This document shows, one piece after another, positions 53,737-62,751 of a stretch of 64,000 nt of DNA; the first letter of the stretch is position 1, and the number at the start of each line of letters is the position of its first letter. The position numbers and the translations under genes are program-made. The notes below the pieces were generated by a model that worked only from the letters and a program-made list of their open reading frames with translations, had not been told where the DNA came from and did no database searches. This DNA comes from Roseiarcus sp963770275 (GTDB lineage Bacteria > Pseudomonadota > Alphaproteobacteria > Rhizobiales > Beijerinckiaceae): the NCBI GenBank assembly GCA_963770275.1, contig CAVYPD010000005.1, forward strand, positions 62,001 to 126,000. The letters run 5' to 3'.

Positions 53737-56651
53737 ATGCGCGACATTGAGCCGGCCCGAAGAGAGCAGCTTGCCACCAGACTAAAGCGGGAGACGAGGG
53801 GCGAGGTGCTGTTCTCGCGCGCCGACCGCGGCCGCTATGCGACTGACGCGTCCATCTACCAGATCGAGCCCGTCGGCGTTCTCGTGCCGCGCACGATCGA
53901 GGATGTCGCCACCGCGATGGCGATCGCGCGAGAGAGCGGCGTTCCGATCCTGGCGCGCGGCGGCGGCACCAGTCAATGCGGCCAGACAGTCAATCGGGCC
54001 TTGGTCCTCGACTGCTCGAAATATCTTCGCAACGTGCTCGAGATCGACCCCGAACGACGCCGCGCATTGGTCGAGCCGGGCATCGTGCTCGGCCATCTCA
54101 ACGCGGCGCTCAAACCGCATGGCCTGTTCTTTCCGGTCGATCCCTCGACGCACGCGCGCTGCACCATCGGCGGCATGGCGGCCAACAATTCCTGCGGCAG
54201 CAAATCGATCCGTTACGGTCTGATGGCTGACAATGTCGCGGCCATCGACGCGATTCTGGCCGACGGCGCGCGCTTCCGCTTCGGCCCCGATTGGCCCGGA
54301 CAAGGCGCAACGACGCCGCAGGTCATCGGCGAGCTGATGGCCCGGCTGCAGACCTTGGGCCAAGACTTGGCGCCGGAGATCGCCGCCCGGTTTCCGAAAG
54401 TGCTGCGCCGGGTCGGCGGGTACAACATCGATGCGCTGACGCCGGCGGCGGCCGCTGAGGGCCGTGACAATCCGGCGAGGCTCTTGGTCGGTTCGGAAGG
54501 AACGCTCGCCTTTTCGGCGGCGATCGAGCTCATCCTTCATCCCATCAAGCCGCGGAAAGTGGTGGGCATCTGTCAGTTTCCTTCGTTTCGGGCCGCGATG
54601 GAGGCGACGCGTCATCTCGTCGCGCTCGATCCTGAAGCGGTGGAGCTTGTCGATCGCACGATGATCGACCTCGGCCGCGGCATCCCGATCTTCCGCAACA
54701 CGATTGACCGCATGGTGATCGGCGAGCCCGAGAGCCTCTTGATCGTCGAATTTCATGGGCTCGAGGATCAGCCGCTGCTCACTCAGCTCGCACGGCTCGA
54801 GACGCTCATGGGCGATCTGGGCTTTCCGAACAGCGTCGTCCGCGCCACCGAACCGGACTTCCAGGCGCAGATCGCCGAAGTGCGCGAGGCGGGCCTGAAC
54901 ATCATGATGTCGATGAAGGGCGACGGCAAACCGATCTCCTTCATCGAGGACGCCGCCGTGCCCCTCGAGGATTTGGCGGACTATACCGAGCGACTGAACG
55001 GGGTCATCGAGCGCCATGGCGCGCGCGGGACCTGGTATGCCCACGCTTCGGTCGGCTGCCTGCACGTGCGCCCGGTCCTCAACATGAAGGATCCAGCGGA
55101 CGTCACGCGAATGCGGTCGATCGCCGAGGAATGTTTCGATCTCGTCCGCCAATACAAGGGCTCGCACAGCGGCGAGCACGGCGACGGGATCGCCCGGAGC
55201 GAATTCAACGAGCCGATGTTCGGGGCGCGCATCGCGCGCGCCTTCGAGGCTGTGAAGGACGCGTTCGACCCCGATGGCCTTCTCAATCCCGGCCGGATCG
55301 TCCGTGCGCCACGCTTCGATGACCGGTCGCTGTTCCGCTACGGGCCCGACTATCGTCCCATCGAGGGTTTCACGCCTCAGCTCGACTGGGCGGACTATCC
55401 GGGGCCATTAAGTGGCCTGCTCGGCGCCGTCGAGATGTGCAACAACAACGGCCATTGCCGTAAGTTCGACGCCGGCGCGATGTGCCCGAGCTATCGGGCG
55501 ACACGCGACGAGCAGCATCTTGTTCGTGGCCGAGCCAACACGATTCGGCTCGCCCTCACCGGCCAGCTCGACCAGGACGCGTTGGCCTCGAACGACGTCG
55601 CGGAGGCGCTGAAACTTTGCGTCTCCTGCAAGGCTTGCAGGCGCGAGTGTCCGACCGGCGTCGACATGGCGAAGATGAAGATCGAGGCGACGGCGGCGCG
55701 TGCCGCTCGGCGCGGGATAGCTTTACGCGAACGGATCATTGCCGAACTGCCGCGCTACGCGCCGCTGGCCGCAACTTTCGCCGGCGCCGCCAATCTTCGG
55801 AACAAAGTCCCCGTGCTACGCCGCGTGCTCGATCGACAATTGGGCTTTGCCGTTGAGCGCGATCTGCCAGCCTGGCGTTCCGATCCCTTCCGCGACGAAG
55901 AGGCGTTGCCCTACGCTCAAGTCGGGGAGCGGTATGGGCGACGTGGTCCTGTTCGCGGACACATTCAACCGCTACTTCGAGCCCGATAATCTGCGAGATG
56001 CGCTCCGCGTCATTGCAGCGGCTGGGCGGAGGCCGTTGCTGCCGCGCCGCGAGGGCCGTCCGCTCTGCTGCGGGCGGACCTATCTTGCGGCGGGCCTGAT
56101 CGAGAAGGCGCGGGCCGAGGCACGACGGACGTTGACAGCGCTCGCCGGCGACGCGCCCGTGGTCGGCCTCGAGCCCTCGTGCCTCATGACCTTGCGCGAC
56201 GAGTTCATGTCTCTTTTGCCGGGAAGCGAATCGCGAGCGCTCGCGCGCCGCGCGGTCACGTTCGGCGAGTGGATGACGCGCGAGACAATTGCGCTCAAGC
56301 TTCGCTCCGTTCCGACGAAGGCGCATGTCCACGGCCATTGCCATCAGAAAAGTTTCGGCGCCTTCGATGCGACTCTTGCGCTCGCTGCGCCAGACGCCCG
56401 ATCTGATCGTCGCGCCGATCACATCGTCCTGTTGCGGCATGGCCGGCGCCTTCGGCTATCAATCCGAGACGCAGGACGTCTCGCGCGCCATGGCGGAGGC
56501 CGATCTCATGCCCGCGGTGCGTAGCGCCAAACCTGAAGAGCTGATCGTCGCCGACGGGTTTTCATGTCGCCATCAGATCGCCGCTCTCTCCGGACGAGCC
56601 GCGGTGCATTCGGTCCGCGTGCTGGCCGATGCGCTGCCATCCGGACTGTAG
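53737..56651 (+). CDS. FAD-linked oxidase/Fe-S fusion (D-2-hydroxyacid dehydrogenase, YdiJ-like), two frameshifts
   Basis: About 970 residues across three frames, with breaks near 55925-55935 and 56384 (both +1). The FAD_binding_4 domain is at residues 20-260 (VPILARGGGTSQCGQ, THARCTIGGMAANNSCGSKS). A FAD-oxidase C domain ends in SHSGEHGDGIARSEF and FDPDGLLNPGRIV. Two Fe-S binding sets follow (EMCNNNGHCRK with AMCPSYRAT, and CVSCKACRRECPTGVD). The second frame gives GDVVLFADTFNRYFEPDN and CCGRTYLAAG; the third gives SSCCGMAGAFGYQ. The layout matches YdiJ-like D-2-hydroxyglutarate/D-lactate dehydrogenases. It feeds electrons to the respiratory chain. Confidence 0.87.
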
Positions 56652-56729
56652 GCCGGCCTTTTCACAAATTTTGCGATTTGATTCATCAAGAGTCGTTACA
56701 CTCGATTTCCACGTCTGCGGAGCGACACG

Positions 56730-58475
56730 ATGTGCCGGGCTTGCGTTGGAAATGTTTTCGGATCGATCGGGGACATGCGACCCCGGGTCTCGCGGCGAGA
56801 GTTTTTCGCCGCCGCGGCCGGCGCTCTGCCTCTTGCGAACGGTCTGCCCGCCCTCGCTGCGGGCTCGGACGGCGCGGATCTCATCTTCCGTAACGGCCCG
56901 ATCATTCCGATGGCCGGCGACAGCCGCACGGTCGAGGCGCTCGCGATCAAGAACGGCAAGATCGCAGCGGTCGGCGCCGCCGACGCCATCATGGGCCTCA
57001 AGTCGGGATCGACCACCATCGTCGACCTCGACGGCCGCGCGCTCATGCCGGGCTTTATCGACGCCCACCAGCATACGGTGACCGGCGCGTTGATCAACGC
57101 GCTTTTCACCGACTGCGGCTACACCAAGTACAAAACCCGCGCCGCGCTGATCGCGATGCTTCGCGACACGGCGAGCAAGACGCCGGCCGGCCAGTGGCTG
57201 CTCTTCACGAGCTTCGACAATCTGCTGCAGGGCGGCGATCTTACGCTCACGGATCTCGACGCCGTTTCAACCGATCATCCAATTCTCGTCTACTACATCA
57301 ACATGCATACGGCGGCGGCCAACAGCGCCGCATTGGCGGCGGCGAATATTCCGGCCGACATCGGCGATCTTCCGGGCGGCGGCCGCTTCGGTCGCGATGC
57401 CTCGGGCAAGCTGAATGGCATGGTCTACGAGGAGACCGCACTGAAGAAATTCGCCGTGGCGATCCCGAAGATCACGCCTGCGCTCGCCGGCAAAGCGGTC
57501 ATCGATTGGCTGAAGATCAACGCTTCGTACGGCAACACTTCGGTGCACGAGGCTGGCGTGCTTGTGTTCGGCAACCTCCTCGAAGGTTACGAGCGCGTCG
57601 CGGCCAATTCGCCGTGCCGCGCCAGCATCAGCCTGATGTACGAATCCATGAAGGACGCGGAGCCATACAAGAAATACGGCCACGGCGCGCTCGCGACTCA
57701 AATCCCAAACACGATGCTGACGATCTACGCGATGAAGATTGTTGGCGACGGCTCGAACCAGACGAAGACCGCGGCGCAGACTGTTCCTTATCTCGGCGAC
57801 ACGGATAAGGGCCGGCCGAATTTCGATGGCCAGCAGCTGAAGGCGATGGTCGCCGAGGTCAAGGCGCAGGGCTGGCCAGTCTCCATCCATTGCAATGGCG
57901 ACGAGACGCTCGACATCGCGCTCGATGCGATCGAGGCCGCTTACGGCGCCTATCCCGACACCGGCGTCAACCGGATCGAGCATTGCACCATCACCAGGCC
58001 CGAACAGATCGAGCGCATGGCGAAGCTCGGCGTGCAGCCGAGTTTCCTGATGAACCACGTCTATTTCTATGGCGCCGCCTATCGCGATCAGCTTTTCGGC
58101 GCCGAGCGGGCGGCGCGGATGGACCCGGCCGCCGACTGCGTCCGACTTGGCCTGCCATTCACGATCCATACCGACGCGCCTTGTTCCAACATCGGAACGC
58201 TCCAACTTGTGCAGGCCGCGGTCACGCGCAAATGCAGCGTCGACGGGTCAGTCGTCGGTCCCGAACAGGCGGTTTCGCTGACGGACGCGTTGCGCGCGGT
58301 GACCATTCACGCCGCCGGTCAGATCGGGATGGCCGACCAGCTCGGCACGCTTGAATCTGGCAAACTCGCCGACCTGACAATCCTCGAACAGGATCCCTAC
58401 AAGGTCGATCCGGATGCTCTGATGAAGATCAAGGTGAGCGAGACCTGGGTCGGCGGTCAGAAAAAGTACGGGTAG
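56730..58475 (+). CDS. Tat-exported YtcJ-like amidohydrolase
   Basis: 581 residues from ATG 56730 (GGAG upstream) or ATG 56775, which opens a Tat signal (RPRVSRREFFAAAAGALPLA). Metal-dependent hydrolase core: MPGFIDAHQHTVTGALINAL, SIHCNGDETLDIALDAIEAA, NRIEHCTITRPEQIERMAKL, and FTIHTDAPCSNIG. These are the YtcJ/amidohydrolase_3 motifs. The beta sandwich returns at the C-terminus (GKLADLTILEQDPYKVDP). Substrates of YtcJ proteins are unknown, possibly N-acyl or formyl amides. It lies downstream of the dehydrogenase by 78 bases. Confidence 0.87.
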   Translation: MCRACVGNVFGSIGDMRPRVSRREFFAAAAGALPLANGLPALAAGSDGADLIFRNGPIIPMAGDSRTVEALAIKNGKIAAVGAADAIMGLKSGSTTIVDLDGRALMPGFIDAHQHTVTGALINALFTDCGYTKYKTRAALIAMLRDTASKTPAGQWLLFTSFDNLLQGGDLTLTDLDAVSTDHPILVYYINMHTAAANSAALAAANIPADIGDLPGGGRFGRDASGKLNGMVYEETALKKFAVAIPKITPALAGKAVIDWLKINASYGNTSVHEAGVLVFGNLLEGYERVAANSPCRASISLMYESMKDAEPYKKYGHGALATQIPNTMLTIYAMKIVGDGSNQTKTAAQTVPYLGDTDKGRPNFDGQQLKAMVAEVKAQGWPVSIHCNGDETLDIALDAIEAAYGAYPDTGVNRIEHCTITRPEQIERMAKLGVQPSFLMNHVYFYGAAYRDQLFGAERAARMDPAADCVRLGLPFTIHTDAPCSNIGTLQLVQAAVTRKCSVDGSVVGPEQAVSLTDALRAVTIHAAGQIGMADQLGTLESGKLADLTILEQDPYKVDPDALMKIKVSETWVGGQKKYG

Positions 58476-58583
58476 AAACCTCAAGCGAAACGCCGCCTCG
58501 CGCCCGCGCCGGAGGCTCAACTTGGCTGACGCTCGCGAAGCGCTTCGATCACTGAGAGGGTTGGGGCGGATGCGGCGCCCCCG

Positions 58584-58700
58584 GGCCAGCGGCGGCTCGT
58601 CCATGATGATGAGCCGCGCGTTCAGCGATAGGGCGCGGGCGATTTTGACCATTCGCTGCTCACCGACACCCAAGCGTCCGACCATAGGGTCGAAACTCAA
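58584..58700 (-). pseudogene. Remnant of a sugar ABC transporter ATPase
   Basis: One frame encodes VGRLGVGEQRMVKIARALSL followed by NARLIIMDEPPLA. That is the signature motif (normally LSVGEQQMVEIARAL) and Walker B of RbsA/MglA/XylG-type sugar ABC ATPases. Both flanks are unrelated: the Walker A part is missing upstream, where an IS element begins at 58727, and the sequence diverges after DEPP. About 39 residues survive out of roughly 500. Confidence 0.7.
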
Positions 58701-58726
58701 TCAGTTTGACCGGTTTCGACGAATTC

Positions 58727-60248
58727 CGTTGAAAAACTCGTCTCGCTCAAAGCAGAGGTTGGCCCATCGAAGATTACAGAGGCTCAAACTTGGGCGCCTG
58801 CGCCTCAGTGGCGAAGATGGGCGTCGGGAGCGGAATGAGCTTCGCCAGTTTCCGGAGATTTTGGGCGGTGGCGGCTAATAGGAACTCGTCTTTGGCTCCG
58901 TTTGGACCACGGAGGCGCAATCGACCGAGCCTGAGGATGCGTTTGAGATGAGCGAAGAGCATCTCGACCTTTTTTCGTTCGCGACATGAGACGGCGTAGG
59001 CCTCGGTTTTGGCGATCGCACGGGCCTTGTCACGAGCGGCTTCATGAACGGATCGCGCGATCTTGCGTGCGGGCATATTTGGACAGCACTTGGGTTTGAG
59101 CATGCAGGCGTCGCAGTCGCGTTGAGCGGCGCGATAGCGGATCGCGCCGTCCTTTGCGACGCCCTCGCGCGGCGTGGAGAACGCGCGGCGAGATTTTCGC
59201 AACTCCTTACCTCCGGGACAGACATAGAGGTCGCGTTCGGTATCGAATGCGAAGTCGCTGCGGGAGAAAGTTCCGTCCGTGCGCTCGGATTTGTCGATCA
59301 GGTTCACGTGCGGCTCGATCCCGCGCTCGTCCACCAGCCACCCGACCATATCGGCCGAGCCGTAGCCTCCATCGGCGACCAGGCGCGACGGAGTGAGGTC
59401 GAACTGTTCAGCCGTTCGGTCGAGCATCGTCTTGGCCGCGCCAACTTCCGCTTGGCGAATGGTTGTCGTCGCCTCGACATCCACAATCACTGCATGCTTC
59501 AGATCGATGAGGTAGTTGTCGGAGTAGGCATAACCGGCGACAGAGTTGGCCGAAGCGGTGTAGCGGGCGGCCGGATCGGTTGGCGAGATCGCCTTCGGCT
59601 CGACCGGCGTCGCCCCGCTGAAGGCCGCATCATCGAGGACCGACAGATATTCTGCGACTGCGCGGCTCGAAGTCGGAACGAGATCTTCGACCTTGGCGAC
59701 GCCTCGCCGTCGATGCGCGTCCGCTACGATGATGCTGGCGTCGACCGCGAAGGCCTCGCCTCCGACGATCCCTTCCTTCATGCAGCGTGCCACCACGGTC
59801 TCGAACAGCTTGCGCAAGAGATCGCTCTCGCGGAAGCGGCCGTGGCGGTTCTTGGAGAACGTCGAATGATCGGGGACGTCGCCGTCGAGCCCCAATCGAC
59901 AGAACCAGCGATAGGCCAGATTGAGATGGACCTCCTCGCACAGCCGACGCTCCGAGCGAATGCCGAGGCCGTAGCCGACGATCAGCATTCGGATCATCAG
60001 CTCGGGATCGATCGAGGGCCGCCCGACGTCGCTATAATAGGGCCCCAGGTGCGCACGAACCTCGGACAAGTCGACGAACCGATCGATCTTGCGCAGCAGA
60101 TGATCGTCAGGGACATGCCGCTCAAGGCTGAAGCCGTAGAACAGCGCCTCCTGCATCACCCGCCGCTCGCCCATCATCGACCGAATCTCCTCCACCCGAC
60201 AGAAGAGAATCAGCGCACGGCGCCTCAATCAAGCAGAGTTTTTCAACG
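58727..60248 (-). mobile_element. IS1182-like insertion sequence with 13-base terminal inverted repeats
   Basis: CGTTGAAAAACTC at 58727-58739 is an exact inverted copy of GAGTTTTTCAACG at 60236-60248, framing one transposase gene. The element is 1522 bases. No target-site duplication is obvious in the flanking bases. The frame inside is intact, so the element could still be mobile. Confidence 0.85.
58774..60177 (-). CDS. IS1182-family transposase (DUF772 + DDE)
   Basis: 467 residues from ATG 60177, with GGAG nine bases before; a longer frame to 60228 is less likely. The N-terminal DUF772 domain is LLRKIDRFVDLSEVRAHLGP with GRPSIDPELMIRMLIVGYGL. The DDE core has AFAVDASIIVADAHRRR, LVADGGYGSADMVGWLVDE and the C-terminal ERKKVEMLFAHLKRILRLGR (Glu). 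A Cys cluster (RDCDACMLKPKCCPN) lies before it, as in IS1182 transposases. The enzyme moves the element by cut-and-paste. Confidence 0.9.
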   Translation of the reverse strand: MMGERRVMQEALFYGFSLERHVPDDHLLRKIDRFVDLSEVRAHLGPYYSDVGRPSIDPELMIRMLIVGYGLGIRSERRLCEEVHLNLAYRWFCRLGLDGDVPDHSTFSKNRHGRFRESDLLRKLFETVVARCMKEGIVGGEAFAVDASIIVADAHRRRGVAKVEDLVPTSSRAVAEYLSVLDDAAFSGATPVEPKAISPTDPAARYTASANSVAGYAYSDNYLIDLKHAVIVDVEATTTIRQAEVGAAKTMLDRTAEQFDLTPSRLVADGGYGSADMVGWLVDERGIEPHVNLIDKSERTDGTFSRSDFAFDTERDLYVCPGGKELRKSRRAFSTPREGVAKDGAIRYRAAQRDCDACMLKPKCCPNMPARKIARSVHEAARDKARAIAKTEAYAVSCRERKKVEMLFAHLKRILRLGRLRLRGPNGAKDEFLLAATAQNLRKLAKLIPLPTPIFATEAQAPKFEPL

Positions 60249-60625
60249 CAATCGACGTGAAGCGGACGTTGTGGATCGCGTCGGTAATCGTCACAGTCGC
60301 GAGGGTGGGCCAATCCACCACGATGGGTCTCGACGCCCGAATCCATGCGAATCAATGATCCCGCGCCAGAGGCGGGCTTTGTGCACCGAGGAGCGCGCCG
60401 GCTGGCAAAGTCGAAGGAGATTCGCGACGCTCACCTGGAAAACGCTTGTTTGAACGCGAGCAAGCGTTAGGTTATTCGGCGTCAGGTCTCTGGATTATTA
60501 TGAAATTGCTCTGACGAGAAGCGCTACACGAGCGCCGTGCCTGAGAGGAAGCTGACCCGTTTTCGGCTTGCGCATCGCGCGCGACTGCGAGGCCTCGGAC
60601 AATCTGAGACATGGGATGGAGCGCC
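60249..60625. other. Intergenic region between the IS and the hydrolase-cyclase gene
   Basis: A stretch of 377 bases without a convincing gene. A short open frame next to the IS (SDVKRTLWIASVIVTVARVG) has a membrane-helix look and could be a fragment of the lost ABC permease, but the evidence is too thin. The last bases (ATGGAGCGCC) are the ribosome site of the cyclase gene. Confidence 0.4.
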
Positions 60626-61939
60626 ATGCAAACTGTGACGCGGTACGCCAAGAGCGGCGATGTGCATATCGCTTACCAGGTGTTCGGCGAAGGTCCGGTC
60701 GATGTGATCGCCGTTTTGCCGTTTGTGTCGAACATTGAAACTTTTTGGGACGAACCGGAGCTTGCTCGCTGGCTGCGGTATCTCGGGGGTCGCGTGCGAT
60801 TGACTATGTTCGATAAGCGCGGCACCGGCATGTCGGATCGGGTAGGCGCGCTACCCGGCATGGACGAGCGCATGGATGACGTGCGTGCGGTCATGGACGC
60901 CGCCGGGATACAGCGGGCCGCGCTGTGGGGCATGTCGGAAGGCGGTCCGCTTGCCGCGTTGTTTGCGGCGACCTATCCAGATCGCTGTCGCGCGCTGGTG
61001 CTCTATGGCGCTTTTGCGCGCTTTTCGTCGTGGATCCCAACGGATGAAGCGTTCGCCGCGCTTCTCCAGTATATTGACCAAGGCTGGGGGAGCGGCGCGA
61101 GTTTGCCGTATTTTGCGCCCTCTCGCCAAGACGATCCAACCTTCCAAAGTTGGTGGGGCCGGTTCGAGCGACTTGGCGCAAGCCCGGCCGCGGTCGCCGA
61201 CCTCATGCGCATGAATAGGCAAATCGACGTCAGCGGTATCGTGTCTTCGATCCGGGTGCCTACTCTTGTCATCCACCGCACGGGAGATGTCACCATCAAC
61301 GTAGAAGGCGGACGCTTTTTGGCCGCCAACATCCCGGGCGCGCGTTACGTCGAACTCCCGGGCGTGGACCACATGGCCTGGATCGGTGACAACGCCACGG
61401 AAATTGCGGATCTGATCGGCGATTTCGTGACCGGCTCGAAGGCCTCGATCGTTGCCGACCGAGTGCTCGCCACAGTTCTGTTCACCGACATCGTAGGCTC
61501 GACAGAGAAAGCCGCTGCGCTCGGCGACCGTCGGTGGCGCGATTTGCTCGACAATCATAACGCCACAATCCGACGAAACATCGCTCGTTTCCGCGGACGC
61601 GAAACGAACATGACTGGGGACGGCTTCCTCATTGCCTTCGACGGTCCCGCGCGCGCTGTCCGCTGCGCCTGCGCAATAGCCGACGAAATTCGTCCGCTTG
61701 GGATCGATATTCGCGCCGGGCTTCACACCGGCGAATGCGAGGAGATCGGCGAGAACATAGGAGGAATCGCAGTCCACATCGGCGCTCGCGTCGCGGCTCT
61801 CGCCGCGCCGAACCAGATTCTGGTGTCCAGCACCGTGAAGGACTTGGTGGCGGGCTCTGGGTTGGGGTTTGTCGATCACGGTCAGCACTCGCTGAAAGGC
61901 GTTCCCGGCGAATGGCGGGTATTTGCGGTCGAGCGATGA
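60626..61939 (+). CDS. Alpha/beta hydrolase-class III adenylate/guanylate cyclase fusion
   Basis: 437 residues from ATG 60626 (GGAG site). Residues 1-270 are an alpha/beta hydrolase: LTMFDKRGTGMSDR, nucleophile elbow ALWGMSEGGPLA (Ser104), HRTGDVTIN (Asp221) and PGVDHMAW (His249). Residues 280-437 are a class III cyclase catalytic domain: VLFTDIVGSTEKAAALGDRR (first metal Asp288), MTGDGFLIAFDG (second Asp332), RAGLHTGECEEIGENIGGIA and HIGARVAALAAPNQILVSST. No membrane segment is visible. The N-terminal domain probably binds a small ligand that controls cyclic nucleotide synthesis. It is a known but little-studied architecture in rhizobia. Confidence 0.9.
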   Translation: MQTVTRYAKSGDVHIAYQVFGEGPVDVIAVLPFVSNIETFWDEPELARWLRYLGGRVRLTMFDKRGTGMSDRVGALPGMDERMDDVRAVMDAAGIQRAALWGMSEGGPLAALFAATYPDRCRALVLYGAFARFSSWIPTDEAFAALLQYIDQGWGSGASLPYFAPSRQDDPTFQSWWGRFERLGASPAAVADLMRMNRQIDVSGIVSSIRVPTLVIHRTGDVTINVEGGRFLAANIPGARYVELPGVDHMAWIGDNATEIADLIGDFVTGSKASIVADRVLATVLFTDIVGSTEKAAALGDRRWRDLLDNHNATIRRNIARFRGRETNMTGDGFLIAFDGPARAVRCACAIADEIRPLGIDIRAGLHTGECEEIGENIGGIAVHIGARVAALAAPNQILVSSTVKDLVAGSGLGFVDHGQHSLKGVPGEWRVFAVER

Positions 61940-62291
61940 GTGGAGTTCGGAGCAGAAGTCGTTGGACGGTTAGAGCGAGGCCCCGCCGAAGTTTGAAGCC
62001 GCCGATGGCCGCTCGGTTTCCGTTCGCCACTGTGTCGGTGAGTGACTGCTCTTCTTCTGAGACGCTCGAGGCGACGTAGCGAATCGACATTGAGCGTTGA
62101 GCGCGAGTCGCGGCGACGGAGGTCGCAGTTCGGTCTATTTCGTCTGTCGCCAAGCCGTCGCGGAATGGCCGCTTCTTTGCGCATTGCGGCCGGACGCGGC
62201 GCCTTGGGCCGGCTTGTCGGAATGGATGCGCTTGCCTCGACCTGGGAAGCCGAGGCCCGCTCGCCGACCGGCCCGACCCCCACGATGAGGA
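61940..62291. other. Intergenic region after the cyclase
   Basis: A stretch of 352 bases with no gene I can support. It lies between the cyclase stop and the leftover substrate-binding-protein fragment, in what may be a deletion scar. Confidence 0.4.
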
Positions 62292-62516
62292 TCAAGGTTC
62301 GCCGAGCGACTTCTTATCGATCACCTTCAGCGCCACCGGGATGCTGGCTGGCGCGGGCTGACCCTTGATGACCTTGTCGGCCTCTTCGACGCCAAGGCTG
62401 CCGATAAGCGAGGGCTGCTGGGCGATGGTGGCGACCATCGTCCCGTTCTTCACCACGGCGACGGCATCCGGGGTCCCGTCGAACCCGACCACGACGACCT
62501 TGAGCCGGGCGGCTTG
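62292..62516 (-). pseudogene. C-terminal remnant of a sugar ABC substrate-binding protein
   Basis: The frame encodes KVVVVGFDGTPDAVAVVKNG, MVATIAQQPSLIGSLGVEEA and PASIPVALKVIDKKSLGEP, the typical C-terminus of RbsB-type periplasmic sugar-binding proteins. The upstream three quarters of the gene are absent. It has the same orientation as the ATPase remnant at 58584-58700, so both are probably leftovers of one operon. Confidence 0.75.
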
Positions 62517-62751
62517 TAGGCGGAAGCTGCCGGTCGCGGCGATTCTAGCGCGATTTGCCCGATCCAGCTACTTACGTGCGACACGCCGCTGTCGCACGAC
62601 CGCTGCCAGCCGATGCCTTCGAGCGAACTCGTCTACGCGCCATAGGGCAGGCGTATCCGTTGCCCGCGTTAGAACCGCGGCGTTGTCTCGATTCGTCGTC
62701 GACGCAGCCAGCGCTGGCCGCGATGCCTACGCTGCGCCGCGCCCCAACCGA

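Noticed and set aside
53782..55179. Minus-strand open frame of 465 codons over the FAD/Fe-S dehydrogenase
   Set aside because: It is the shadow of strongly conserved coding sequence on the plus strand and has no recognisable motif.
58700..60270. Target-site duplication of the IS element
   Set aside because: Bases outside the 13-base inverted repeats (left ...GAATTC, right CAATCG...) do not repeat, so no duplication can be claimed.
59044..60453. Plus-strand open frame of 469 codons over the IS element
   Set aside because: It is antisense to the transposase, whose DUF772 and DDE motifs are clear, and it crosses the IS end into unrelated DNA.
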